From positions 1-41,819 of the forward strand of contig JAHHQP010000018.1 of the NCBI GenBank assembly GCA_020026355.1: a stretch of DNA of 41,819 bases. Reading direction: 5' to 3'. The notes under the pieces are model-generated. The model did not search any database and had not been told where the DNA came from. It worked only from the letters and a program-made list of their open reading frames with translations. Within the stretch, counting starts at the first letter, position 1. Each line of letters begins with the position of its first letter. Positions 33,862 to 41,704 of the stretch are shown one piece after another. The position numbers and the translations under genes were made by a program. Source of the DNA: Bacteroidales bacterium. Its GTDB lineage: Bacteria > Bacteroidota > Bacteroidia > Bacteroidales > UBA932.

Positions 33862-34818
33862 TCAGTGTTTTTCAATCGCCATGTTTTCAAGTCCCTGCAA
33901 TTTCTCGATCGCTTTCTTGCCCTTCATCAGTTTCTTGCCGATTTTCTTCGGAGCGTCCGGGTCCATGCTCCGGGCCAATGAGTCCAGTTTCCGGAGGTGC
34001 CCGGTGCTGATTCCTGCTGCCCGGGCCAATGAATCCATCTGCTGGAGGTCGGTGGTGTCGATGCCGGCTGCCTGGGCCAATGAGTCCAGCTTGCGGAGCT
34101 GGGTGGAGTCCAGACGGGCGCGGAGCGTGTCCACCGCCGTGCTGACCGGAGTGTCTTCCACTCTGCGGATCGTCAGGATGCGGACATCGAAGATCGGACG
34201 GTCATGTGCATCGGTCGGGAAGGCCGCGATGTCGTCGATGACATTCATGCCATCGACGGTTTCCCCGAAGACGGTGTATTCCCCGTCCAGGTGTTCACAG
34301 TTCGCCTCGTTCTGTACGATGTAGAACTGGGAACCGGAAGAAGATTTCTTAGGGTTGGCCCGGTCCCCCTTGCGAGCAGCGGCCAAGGCCCCTTTCTTAT
34401 GGCGGTATTCCGGTACGAATTCAGCTGGCAGACTGTAGCCGGGACCTCCCTGGCCGAATCGCTCCACGTTCGCCATATCCTTGGTAAGCGGGTCGCCGGT
34501 CTGGATCATGAATCCGTCGATGACACGATGGAAGAGCAGGCTGTCATAGAAATGTTCCTGGACCAGACGGTCGAAATTCTTCAGATGTTCCGGGGTCTTC
34601 CTGTAAAGTTTCACCCGGATCGTGCCGGCTGTGGTCACGATGTCGTATTCCGGCTCGACGGCAATCTCTTCGATCATGTTCTTCTTCTGCAGGATTTCCT
34701 TCATGGAACGCTCACTTTCAGCGTGCTGCACATAGAAGATGCCGCCGATGAAGACGGTGACGAATGCTAGAGTGATTCCGATCACGCCCAGCAGTTTTTT
34801 AATGGATACCTTTCTCAT
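33862..34818 (-). CDS. Membrane-anchored cyclophilin-type peptidyl-prolyl isomerase with repeat tail
   Basis: This enzyme catalyses cis-trans isomerisation of proline peptide bonds, probably in the periplasm. The start is the ATG at 34818; the open frame runs further upstream but across the divergent flippase gene and without a signal. The 318-residue product has an N-terminal membrane helix (about 9-30) and a charged linker. The cyclophilin domain spans about 57-222 (LLFHRVIDGFMIQTGDP, GALAAARKGDRANPKKSSSGSQFYIVQ, YTVFGETVDGMNVID). A tail of three 17-residue repeats (LRKLDSLAQAAGIDTTD and variants) follows, then a Lys-rich end. The isomerase core is complete. The tail looks helical and is not part of the usual family. 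Confidence 0.9.
   Translation of the reverse strand: MRKVSIKKLLGVIGITLAFVTVFIGGIFYVQHAESERSMKEILQKKNMIEEIAVEPEYDIVTTAGTIRVKLYRKTPEHLKNFDRLVQEHFYDSLLFHRVIDGFMIQTGDPLTKDMANVERFGQGGPGYSLPAEFVPEYRHKKGALAAARKGDRANPKKSSSGSQFYIVQNEANCEHLDGEYTVFGETVDGMNVIDDIAAFPTDAHDRPIFDVRILTIRRVEDTPVSTAVDTLRARLDSTQLRKLDSLAQAAGIDTTDLQQMDSLARAAGISTGHLRKLDSLARSMDPDAPKKIGKKLMKGKKAIEKLQGLENMAIEKH
33966..34098 (-). repeat. Three 51-base tandem repeats in the cyclophilin tail
   Basis: Units begin at 34098, 34047 and 33996 on the minus strand, each 51 bases and encoding [LRK/LQQ][L/M]DSLA[Q/R]AAGI-like 17-residue blocks; the last is shortened. The strongly conserved core is GGGCCAATGAGTCC on the plus strand at 33972, 34023 and 34074. 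Confidence 0.9.
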
Positions 34819-34825
34819 AAGACTG

Positions 34826-34833
34826 CAAAAGTA
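34826..34833 (-). promoter_or_regulatory. Candidate -7 element for the cyclophilin gene
   Basis: TACTTTTG on the minus strand (34833-34826) matches TAnnTTTG and would place the transcript start at about the ATG at 34818. No TTG at the -33 distance is evident. Confidence 0.4.
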
Positions 34834-34845
34834 ATTAAAATTAGT

Positions 34846-34853
34846 TAATTTTG
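34846..34853 (+). promoter_or_regulatory. Candidate -7 element for the flippase gene
   Basis: TAATTTTG at 34846-34853 matches TAnnTTTG and predicts a transcript start at about 34860, essentially at the first ATG of the flippase gene (34861). This would make the message leaderless or favour the ATG at 34873. No -33 TTG is evident. Confidence 0.4.
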
Positions 34854-34860
34854 CTTCGTT

Positions 34861-36378
34861 ATGGCAAATGCAATGAAACAATTGGCAGGCGAGACTGTCA
34901 TCTACGGAATGAGTACGATACTCGCCCGTATCATCAACTTCCTGTTCGTCCCGTTCTATACACGGTTGCTGACGACGGAAAGTTATGGTGTAGTCACGGA
35001 GTTCATGGCCTATATCGCTGTGCTCCAGGTTGTTCTGGTTCTTGGGCTGGAGACAGGATGCTTCCGGTTCGCGAATAAGGAAGGCGTGCAGCCAGAGAAG
35101 GTCTATTCGAACGCGCTGCTGACCGTCTTCGGAATCAGTACCGCTTTTCTGGCCTGCATGATTGTCTTCGCTCGTCCGCTTGCCGGTGCGCTGGGCTATG
35201 CCGGTTATGAGAGCTGCATCATGTACATGGGAGGCATTCTCGCTCTGGACAGCGTGACAGCGATCCTTTTCGCCAAGTTGAGGCAGGAGCATAGGGCCTT
35301 CAAGTTCGCCATCTTCAAGACCATGAAGATTCTGACGGAGACCGGTTCCAACATCCTGTTCTTCTTCTGGTTTCCGGCCTATGCCGCTGCTCATCCGGAT
35401 ACCTTCCTGCTGCATTTCGTTTCCGCGACTCCAGATTTCAGCTATGTGATCTTCTCGATCTTCGTCAGCTGCATCGTCTGCGCGCTGCTTTTCCTGCCAG
35501 ATCTCTTCCGCTTCTCTTATGCGTTCGACGGACAGCTGCTCAAGAAGATGCTGCTCTATTCCTTGCCGCTCATGATCGCTTCCTTGCCGGGCATCGTCAA
35601 TGATTTTCTGGACAGAATTCTTTTCCGTTTCTTCGATACGGATCCGGAGGCCTGGCGTTCCAGTCTCGGCATCTTCCAGGCTGCAGTGAAACTTTCGGTC
35701 ATCATGAACCTCTTCATCCAGATGTTCCGTTATGCGGCGGAGCCTTTCTTCTTCCAGAAAGCGAAAGAGAAAGATTCGAAGCAGCAGTATGCGCTGGTCA
35801 TGGAATGGTTCACGGCTTTCTGCGGACTGGTCTTCTTAGGAGTGATCCTCTACATCGACATCCTCTCGCTCATTCTCGGCCGGGATTTCCGCTCCGGAGT
35901 CGGTGTCGTTCCGATCATGCTGATGTCCTACATGCTGCTGGGCATGCAGTTCAATGTCTCCATGTGGTATAAACTGTCCGGAAAGACCTCAATGGCCATC
36001 TGGATCACTTTGGCGGGTCTGATCGTGACCTTCCTCATCAACGTGATCTTCATGCCGCTGATTTCCTACTGGGCTTCCGCTTTCGGCCATCTGGCCAGCT
36101 ATCTGGTGATGTTCATCGTCAGTGCGGTGCTGGGCGCGAAATATTATCCGATCCCGTACCGGTGGAACAAGATTTCAGGAACAGTGGTCTGGATGGTCGT
36201 GATCTATTTTCTTTCCTTGGGTCTGGACGCGCTCTGCTTCCCGGATTTCCAATTGGAAACGGCAGGAGCCTGGATGATTGTAGCGAAGCTCTTGAGCCAC
36301 ACTGTTCTGATTCTCATCTATTGCGTCGGCATCTGGCAGCTTCTCCGCCGGCGCGGTTCTTCTCAGTTATCGGCCTGA
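34861..36378 (+). CDS. Polysaccharide flippase-like membrane protein (MOP/Wzx family)
   Basis: This integral inner-membrane protein of about 14 helices is predicted to flip lipid-linked sugar units for a surface polysaccharide. The 505-residue product opens with the family-typical QLAGETVIYGMSTILARIINFLFVPFYTRLL and keeps the alternating hydrophobic pattern to the end, with a short Arg-rich tail. It stands alone: no glycosyltransferase or polymerase genes are nearby, as is common for a housekeeping flippase in Bacteroidales. The start could be the ATG at 34861 or the one at 34873. The divergent cyclophilin gene begins only 42 bases away. The sugar it moves cannot be told. Confidence 0.87.
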   Translation: MANAMKQLAGETVIYGMSTILARIINFLFVPFYTRLLTTESYGVVTEFMAYIAVLQVVLVLGLETGCFRFANKEGVQPEKVYSNALLTVFGISTAFLACMIVFARPLAGALGYAGYESCIMYMGGILALDSVTAILFAKLRQEHRAFKFAIFKTMKILTETGSNILFFFWFPAYAAAHPDTFLLHFVSATPDFSYVIFSIFVSCIVCALLFLPDLFRFSYAFDGQLLKKMLLYSLPLMIASLPGIVNDFLDRILFRFFDTDPEAWRSSLGIFQAAVKLSVIMNLFIQMFRYAAEPFFFQKAKEKDSKQQYALVMEWFTAFCGLVFLGVILYIDILSLILGRDFRSGVGVVPIMLMSYMLLGMQFNVSMWYKLSGKTSMAIWITLAGLIVTFLINVIFMPLISYWASAFGHLASYLVMFIVSAVLGAKYYPIPYRWNKISGTVVWMVVIYFLSLGLDALCFPDFQLETAGAWMIVAKLLSHTVLILIYCVGIWQLLRRRGSSQLSA

Positions 36379-36448
36379 TCCTGTCTATAGGTAGGATTTC
36401 GACCGTTCCTGTCGGCGGATATGCTGTGGTCTTGACCTGTCGTTTCTG

Positions 36449-38776
36449 TCAGCGGACGATGATTTCGTTCGCGAAGAGAAAGGCTTTGCTGCCGTGGCCG
36501 GGATGCCATTCCGGTATTTCGCTGAACGGTCTGGCTATGACCCTGAGGTAGCGGACTGCGCTCTCCTGGAAGGGGAGGGAATAGGTCTTCGGTCCGTCCG
36601 GTTCGTGCTCTCCTTCGGCCGGGTAGCTCATCCGGGCGACTTCCTGGAAGTTCTCTCCGTCTTCGGAGGTGCTGACGATGATTTCCATCGGGTTGAAGAT
36701 GTGGCTCGCTTTCTGTACATTCGTACTCAGCGTGATGCTGCTGCAGACCGGTCTGTCGCTCAGGTCAATGGTGACGTCCAGGTCTTCTTCTCTCCAGCCG
36801 GCCCAGGTACGGTATTGGAAGGCCTCTCTTCCGCGGATGCCGTCGGTCAGAAGATTGTTGACCTGCCGGCCGTAGGCGGCTTCCGGAGTTCCATTGACCT
36901 TATAGGGCTGACCGAAGGCCTTGTGAACACCGAAGTCAAGGACGAGCGGCATCCCTTGACGGCCTTCCGTCCATTCTGCGGTAGCGGTCACCGTGCAGCT
37001 GTCCCGGATCACGATAGGTTCCGTATAGATTCTGGAGGTGGAATCTCCAGAGATTTCGTAGCTGATCGGCACGTCTTTGTTGGCTCTCAGCTTCAGGAGG
37101 ATCGTGCCCTTCTCTTCGCCGCGCTGCAGTTCATAGAGGGTATCGAAAATGTGCAGAGCATAGTTCCAGCCTTGAACGTCGTAGCGGCGGAACAGCTGCT
37201 CGGCTTGGCTGGTGAAACGCATCCAGCTTTTGTTTTCCGGCTGACACCATTGAACTTCAGAAAGGGCGGACATTCTCGGCAGGATCATATAGTCGAGATG
37301 GTCCGTGGATTTTACATATTCGGTCCACATGTTGGCCTGCACTCCGAGGATCCGGGCTTTCTCTTCATCGGTCATCTTCGGGGAGAACGGCTCGAAAGCG
37401 TAGCATTTGCGGACTGGAATGTAACCTCCGATCGCCAGTGGCTCATTGTCCGTATCCGTGGATTGGTAATAGTCGAAATAGAGATGGGAGTCTGGAGTCA
37501 TGATGGCATCGTGGCCGGCTCTGACGGCTTCTTCTCCGCCTTTCACTCCTCTCCAGGACATGATGGTCGCATTTCCCTGAAGCTTTCCTTCAAGAACTTC
37601 ATCCCAACCGATGATCTTCTTGCCTTTACCGGTAAGGAAAGCTTCGATGCGGTCGGTTACATAGCTTTGGAGATAATGTTCGGCCTTGTGTTTCCCGTCG
37701 TCTTTCAGTCCGAGTTCCCGAATCTTGGCCTGGCAGTCCGGGCAGTTTTCCCAGCGGGTCTTCGGACATTCGTCACCACCGATATGGATGTATTCTCCTG
37801 GAAAGAGGTCAGCGATTTCCGTGAGGACGTCTTCGAGGAAACGCATGGAGGCTTCTTTGCCGACACAGAGAACATCATCGGAGATGCCCCATTTGTGTCC
37901 GACAGCATATGGACCTCCGGTGCAGCCGTATTCCGGATAGGCGGCCAGTGCTGCGAGCATATGGCCTGGAAGGTCAATCTCAGGAATGATGGTGATTCCT
38001 CTTTCTGCGGCATAGCGGATGACTTCCTTGATTTCTTCCTGGGTGTAGAAACCGCCGTATGGGATGTTGTCACAGCTGTTCCAATCTTTGCGGATCATGG
38101 TTCCGTGACGCATGGAGCCGATTTCGGTCAATTTCGGGTATTTCTTGATTTCGATTCTCCAGCCTTGGTCGTCCGTCAGATGCCAATGGAAGCGGTTCAT
38201 TTTGTGGAAGGCCATCTGATCGAGGAATCTTTCGACTTCTTCGACACTGTAGAAATGGCGGGCAACATCGAGGAGCATGCCTCTGTAGTGGAATCTCGGG
38301 GCATCATTGATCTTGATGCAAGGGAGGGTCCATCGGACACCTTCTTTCCGAGCCTTTCCGTAGATGGCGCAGGGAAGCAGCTGCTTCAGGGTTTCGACCG
38401 CATAGCAGAAACCGTTCAGATCCGCAGCTTTGACCGTGACCTGGTCAGTCGTCGATTCCAGCCGGTAGGCTTCTTCTCCCAAGGTCTTGTCGCACAGGAA
38501 GACGAAACCTCCCTGCCTTCCGGTAGTGGTGACAGCGGAACGGATGCCTGTGTTGATGGAAAGAGCATCGGCGAATCGCAGGATTGCTTCTCGGCTGAGC
38601 GAGTCGATTTCCGGTGCGATCCGGAATGGAGCTCCGGCAGCCTTGAACTGTCCGGTCTTGACGGTGATGTCATTCGGGTAAGGAACCAGACACAGGTCCT
38701 GCTGCTGGGCCTGAAGTGGATGGATGGCTGTTCCTGCAAGGAGGAAGAATGTGGATAGGAAGTGTATGAATTTCAT
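36449..38776 (-). CDS. GH20 beta-N-acetylhexosaminidase
   Basis: This secreted enzyme removes terminal GlcNAc or GalNAc from host glycans, chitooligosaccharides or peptidoglycan fragments. The 775-residue product has a signal peptide (IHPLQAQ) and a GH20b N-terminal domain (about 25-150). The GH20 barrel (about 155-510) opens with FHYRGMLLDVARHFYSVEEV, and the catalytic pair Asp335-Glu336 is in HIGGDECPKTRW. The next motifs, IIGWDEVLEG and ATIMSWRGVKGG, are conserved. The C-terminal 220 residues contain a beta domain and a discoidin/CBM32-like module ending in ANEIIVR, usual for Bacteroidota GH20 enzymes that bind host glycans. It is the last gene of a transporter operon, 12 bases after the AspT-like gene. 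Confidence 0.95.
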   Translation of the reverse strand: MKFIHFLSTFFLLAGTAIHPLQAQQQDLCLVPYPNDITVKTGQFKAAGAPFRIAPEIDSLSREAILRFADALSINTGIRSAVTTTGRQGGFVFLCDKTLGEEAYRLESTTDQVTVKAADLNGFCYAVETLKQLLPCAIYGKARKEGVRWTLPCIKINDAPRFHYRGMLLDVARHFYSVEEVERFLDQMAFHKMNRFHWHLTDDQGWRIEIKKYPKLTEIGSMRHGTMIRKDWNSCDNIPYGGFYTQEEIKEVIRYAAERGITIIPEIDLPGHMLAALAAYPEYGCTGGPYAVGHKWGISDDVLCVGKEASMRFLEDVLTEIADLFPGEYIHIGGDECPKTRWENCPDCQAKIRELGLKDDGKHKAEHYLQSYVTDRIEAFLTGKGKKIIGWDEVLEGKLQGNATIMSWRGVKGGEEAVRAGHDAIMTPDSHLYFDYYQSTDTDNEPLAIGGYIPVRKCYAFEPFSPKMTDEEKARILGVQANMWTEYVKSTDHLDYMILPRMSALSEVQWCQPENKSWMRFTSQAEQLFRRYDVQGWNYALHIFDTLYELQRGEEKGTILLKLRANKDVPISYEISGDSTSRIYTEPIVIRDSCTVTATAEWTEGRQGMPLVLDFGVHKAFGQPYKVNGTPEAAYGRQVNNLLTDGIRGREAFQYRTWAGWREEDLDVTIDLSDRPVCSSITLSTNVQKASHIFNPMEIIVSTSEDGENFQEVARMSYPAEGEHEPDGPKTYSLPFQESAVRYLRVIARPFSEIPEWHPGHGSKAFLFANEIIVR

Positions 38777-38788
38777 GGATGGTGTAGT

Positions 38789-40459
38789 TTACAGGAACTC
38801 TCCGAGGGAGAGCATGATGAACTGAATGGTTATGACTCTCAGGAAGATGGAGAGCGGATAGACGGTCGCGTAGGCGACAGCCGGCTCATCTCCCTGGACA
38901 GTACTGTTGGCATAGTTGAGGGCGATCGGGTTGGCCATGCTGGCGCAGAGCATGCCGGCAGTTCTTTCATAGTCGATCTTGAAGATCTTGACGGAAAGGA
39001 TGCCGACCAGCAGGGTCGGGACATAGGCCATGAAGAAACTGATCAGGACCCAGAGTGCTCCTTCCGGTTGGAAAACGGTTTCGAAGAAGCCTTTGCCGGC
39101 ACTTAGTCCCAGACCGGCCAGGTAGGTGACGATACCGAGCTGACGCATCATCAGGTTCGCGCTCCGGGTGGCATAGGTGGTCAGATGGAAGCGTGGGCCG
39201 AAGGCTCCCATGAGGATGCCGACAATGATCGGTCCTCCGGCGATGCCGAGTTTCACGGGAATGCTCATGCCGGGAACAGGAATGCTTCCCAGAATGAGGC
39301 CGAGGCTGATGCCGATGAAGACGGTGAAGAGATTCGGGGTACTCAGGCGTTTCTGTTCGTTGCCGAGGATGATTCCTGCATTGTCGATCGCGTTCGATTC
39401 TCCGACGATGGTGAGCTTGTCACCGAACTGGAGACGCAGACCGGAGGAGGGAAGCAGGTCGATTCCGGCGCGGTTCACGCGGGTGACGTTGATTCCATAC
39501 AGATTTCTGAGCTTGAGCGCACCCAGTTTCACACCGTTGAGATCATTCTTGGTGATGAGGATCTTTTTGGAGACCAGCTGGCTGTCGATGTGGTCCCAGT
39601 CGATGTCCTGTTTGTTCCAGTCCACATTTTCCTTGATGCCGAAGATGGTCTTGATCGCTTCGACGTCCTTTTCTTCCGACATGACCAGGATGTGGTCGTC
39701 CTGATCCAGAATGGTGTCCGGTCCAGGGATGAGCACTTTACCGTCTTTCCAGACTCTGGAGATGACAAGGTGCTTGTTCACCTTGCTCATGATTTCCTTG
39801 ATGGTCTTGCCGTAGATGGCTGGATTACTGATATGGTATTCTGTGATGTAAGTCTTGATGTTGTGCTGTTCTGTCTGGATTTTCTGGTTTTTCCCGTAGA
39901 GCTTGCAGAGGGTCGCGATGGCGAGGATGACGCCGATGACACCGAAAGGATAGCCGACGGCCGTTGCCATCGCCATGCTGTTGACCGTGTCCGTACCTTC
40001 TGGATTTACTTGAAGGACAGACTGTTGCGCGGCTCCAAGCATCGGGGTGTTCGTCGCTGCACCGCAGAGGAGACCGACTGCGTTCTCGAAGGTGATGTTC
40101 GTGAGCAGTGGAGTGACGATGGCGCATGCCGCGCCTAAGATCAGAAGCAAGGTCGACAGGGTGTTCAGCTTGAATCCTCCGCGCTTGAAGGACGGGAAGA
40201 AGCCTGGTCCTACCTGTACTCCCAAGGCATAGACGAAGAGGATGAGGCCGAAGTTCTGGGCCAAGGACAGCATGTCCGGATTGATGTCCAGTCCGAAATG
40301 TCCGGCGAGGATGCCGGCGAAGAACACGAAGGTGATTCCCAGGGAAATTCCGAAGAATTTAAGGTTTCCAAGCAGCAGTCCGGTCGCGCTGATCAATGAC
40401 AGCACGAGGACTGCTTGAATGAAGGTCTGTTCTGTAAATATGTCGATCAACCACTGCAT
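38789..40459 (-). CDS. AspT/YidE-family transporter with two RCK_C domains
   Basis: This is an inner-membrane secondary transporter of the aspartate:alanine exchanger family. The 556-residue product has two membrane halves (about 1-185 and 375-556) flanking a cytoplasmic region with two TrkA-C/RCK_C domains (about 205-285 and 290-365). The repeated motif is clear in each half: FVYALGVQVGPGFF with GAATNTPMLGA, and TYLAGLGLSAGKGFF with ASMANPIALNYANST. Most family members, including YidE and YbjL, have no proven substrate, so aspartate or alanine is not assured here. The gap to the upstream chromate-type gene is 25 bases and to the GH20 gene 12 bases. Confidence 0.9.
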   Translation of the reverse strand: MQWLIDIFTEQTFIQAVLVLSLISATGLLLGNLKFFGISLGITFVFFAGILAGHFGLDINPDMLSLAQNFGLILFVYALGVQVGPGFFPSFKRGGFKLNTLSTLLLILGAACAIVTPLLTNITFENAVGLLCGAATNTPMLGAAQQSVLQVNPEGTDTVNSMAMATAVGYPFGVIGVILAIATLCKLYGKNQKIQTEQHNIKTYITEYHISNPAIYGKTIKEIMSKVNKHLVISRVWKDGKVLIPGPDTILDQDDHILVMSEEKDVEAIKTIFGIKENVDWNKQDIDWDHIDSQLVSKKILITKNDLNGVKLGALKLRNLYGINVTRVNRAGIDLLPSSGLRLQFGDKLTIVGESNAIDNAGIILGNEQKRLSTPNLFTVFIGISLGLILGSIPVPGMSIPVKLGIAGGPIIVGILMGAFGPRFHLTTYATRSANLMMRQLGIVTYLAGLGLSAGKGFFETVFQPEGALWVLISFFMAYVPTLLVGILSVKIFKIDYERTAGMLCASMANPIALNYANSTVQGDEPAVAYATVYPLSIFLRVITIQFIMLSLGEFL

Positions 40460-40484
40460 TTTTCTGAACCGTTTTTTCAGGGCG

Positions 40485-41033
40485 CTAATATAGGAAAAAT
40501 CCAGCGGTTCCGCCTAATAATATGATAAGTATCGGGTTCAATTTCAGGAACCAGGCGGCGATGAAGGCAGTGAGGAACAGCACCCAGCTGGTAAGGTCCG
40601 GGAAGTTTTCCTCGGTGACGAGCAGGACGGCCGCCGCGCCGATCAGTCCGACGACAGCCGGTTTGAGCCCGGTCATGATATTCTTGAACATCAGGCTGGT
40701 GCGGAATTTCTCATACATGCGGCAGATCGTCAGTACGATCAGGAAGGAAGGGAGGACGACGGCGGCAGTGGCGGTCATGGAACCGAGGATGCAGACCAGT
40801 TCATTGGCCCCGGCCTTGGCCAGGACATCGTAGCCGACGTAGGTCGCGCAGTTGATTCCGATCGGTCCGGGCGTCATCTGGGAAATGGCGACAATGTCTG
40901 TGAACGTGTTTTCGGCGAGCCAGCCGTGTACCGTCACGACCTGATGCTGGATGAGCGAGAGCATGGCATAGCCTCCGCCGACGGTGAAGGTGCCGATGAT
41001 GAAGAAGGTGAAGAAAAGTTCAATGAAGATCAT
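40485..41033 (-). CDS. Half-size chromate transporter (CHR family), second subunit
   Basis: This is a single CHR-domain inner-membrane protein, 182 residues with about six helices. The family motif FFIIGTFTVGGGYAML lies at about 11-26, and SQMTPGPIGINCATYVGY follows near 70, where the conserved Pro-Gly-Pro is characteristic. Its ATG overlaps the stop of the other CHR gene by four bases (ATGA), so the two proteins are translationally coupled and probably form a heterodimer, as short CHR pairs do elsewhere. Chromate is the family name; in gut Bacteroidota the real substrate may be another anion. Confidence 0.9.
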   Translation of the reverse strand: MIFIELFFTFFIIGTFTVGGGYAMLSLIQHQVVTVHGWLAENTFTDIVAISQMTPGPIGINCATYVGYDVLAKAGANELVCILGSMTATAAVVLPSFLIVLTICRMYEKFRTSLMFKNIMTGLKPAVVGLIGAAAVLLVTEENFPDLTSWVLFLTAFIAAWFLKLNPILIILLGGTAGFFLY

Positions 41034-41590
41034 CGCTCACCTCCTTTTCCGTGTTCATTCCACCAGGTCAGGGCAATGACCAGGACGATGATGCTCAAAA
41101 GTATATATATAGGAGAGATCTGCAGAAAGGCGACCAGGGACAAGGTCAGTATGGAGAGGCCCCAGGTCCACCAGTTCCGGTTCGTTTCCTTGGCCATTTC
41201 CAGCATCGGGACGGCGATGAGTGCGACCACGACCGGACGGATGCCTTTGAAGATCTTCACGACGGTCGGCTGGTCCTGGAAACCGGAGAAGGCCATGGCG
41301 ATGGCCAGGATGATGAGGAAGGAAGGGAGGATACTCCCTAAAGTCGCGATGACGCTGCCCTTGTTGCCGCGCAGCCGGTAGCCGGTGAAAATGGAAATGT
41401 TCACGGCCAGCAGCCCCGGTGCGGTCTGTGCCAAGGTGACGATATCTGTGAAATCTTCTTCCTTCAGCCAGCCTTTCCGTACGATTTCACTCCTGATGAT
41501 CGGGAGCATGGCGTAACCGCCTCCGATCGTGAATGCACCGATCTTCGAAAAGGTCAGGAAGATCTGCCAAAGTGATGCCTTTTTTGCCAT
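41030..41590 (-). CDS. Half-size chromate transporter (CHR family), first subunit
   Basis: This is the partner of the CHR protein downstream. The ATG at 41590 gives 186 residues beginning MAKKASLWQIFLTFSKIGAFTIGGGYAMLPII. An in-frame upstream start at 41632 is unlikely, because the predicted promoter would put the transcript start near 41622. The second motif, LAQTAPGLLAVNISIFTGY, carries Ala-Pro-Gly where the partner has Thr-Pro-Gly-Pro, so the two halves are distinct, not recent copies. A third segment, GSILPSFLIIL, is conserved. About six membrane helices are visible, with a polar Lys/Glu-rich C-terminus. It leads a four-gene minus-strand operon. Confidence 0.9.
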   Translation of the reverse strand: MAKKASLWQIFLTFSKIGAFTIGGGYAMLPIIRSEIVRKGWLKEEDFTDIVTLAQTAPGLLAVNISIFTGYRLRGNKGSVIATLGSILPSFLIILAIAMAFSGFQDQPTVVKIFKGIRPVVVALIAVPMLEMAKETNRNWWTWGLSILTLSLVAFLQISPIYILLSIIVLVIALTWWNEHGKGGER

Positions 41591-41629
41591 GTTTTCTCGG
41601 TTCTCTCGGGATATTTCTCCCACGGGAGA

Positions 41630-41637
41630 CAAAAATA
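41630..41637 (-). promoter_or_regulatory. Likely -7 element for the transporter/GH20 operon
   Basis: TATTTTTG on the minus strand (41637-41630) fits TAnnTTTG and predicts a start near 41622, about 32 bases before the ATG at 41590. A short palindrome (TCTCCC/GGGAGA, 41616-41629) lies right at the predicted start and could be an operator or 5' hairpin. Confidence 0.5.
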
Positions 41638-41667
41638 GAATTTTTTTTCAAAAAAAGTACGAAAAGA

Positions 41668-41698
41668 TTTGGAGGTAAGGAAAAAGTGCGTATCTTTG
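41668..41698 (+). promoter_or_regulatory. Strong consensus promoter reading out of the window
   Basis: TTTG at 41668-41671, exactly 19 bases, then TATCTTTG at 41691-41698 is a full match to the Bacteroides -33/-7 consensus, with the CAG that usually follows. An A/T tract (41640-41657) just upstream could act as an UP element. Strength and context suggest a stable-RNA promoter. Confidence 0.85.
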
Positions 41699-41704
41699 CA
41701 GCCC

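Noticed and set aside
33966..34098. Short regular repeats considered as a CRISPR-like array
   Set aside because: The 51-base units are contiguous, in frame and coding, without unique spacers.
34819..35415. Upstream extension of the cyclophilin frame
   Set aside because: It lies antisense to the flippase gene, and the ATG at 34818 starts a proper membrane anchor.
36494..38758. 754-codon open frame on the plus strand antisense to the GH20 gene
   Set aside because: It mirrors the GH20 gene almost end to end. The minus-strand frame has a signal peptide and intact GH20 motifs, while the plus frame shows no recognisable domain; it results from codon bias.
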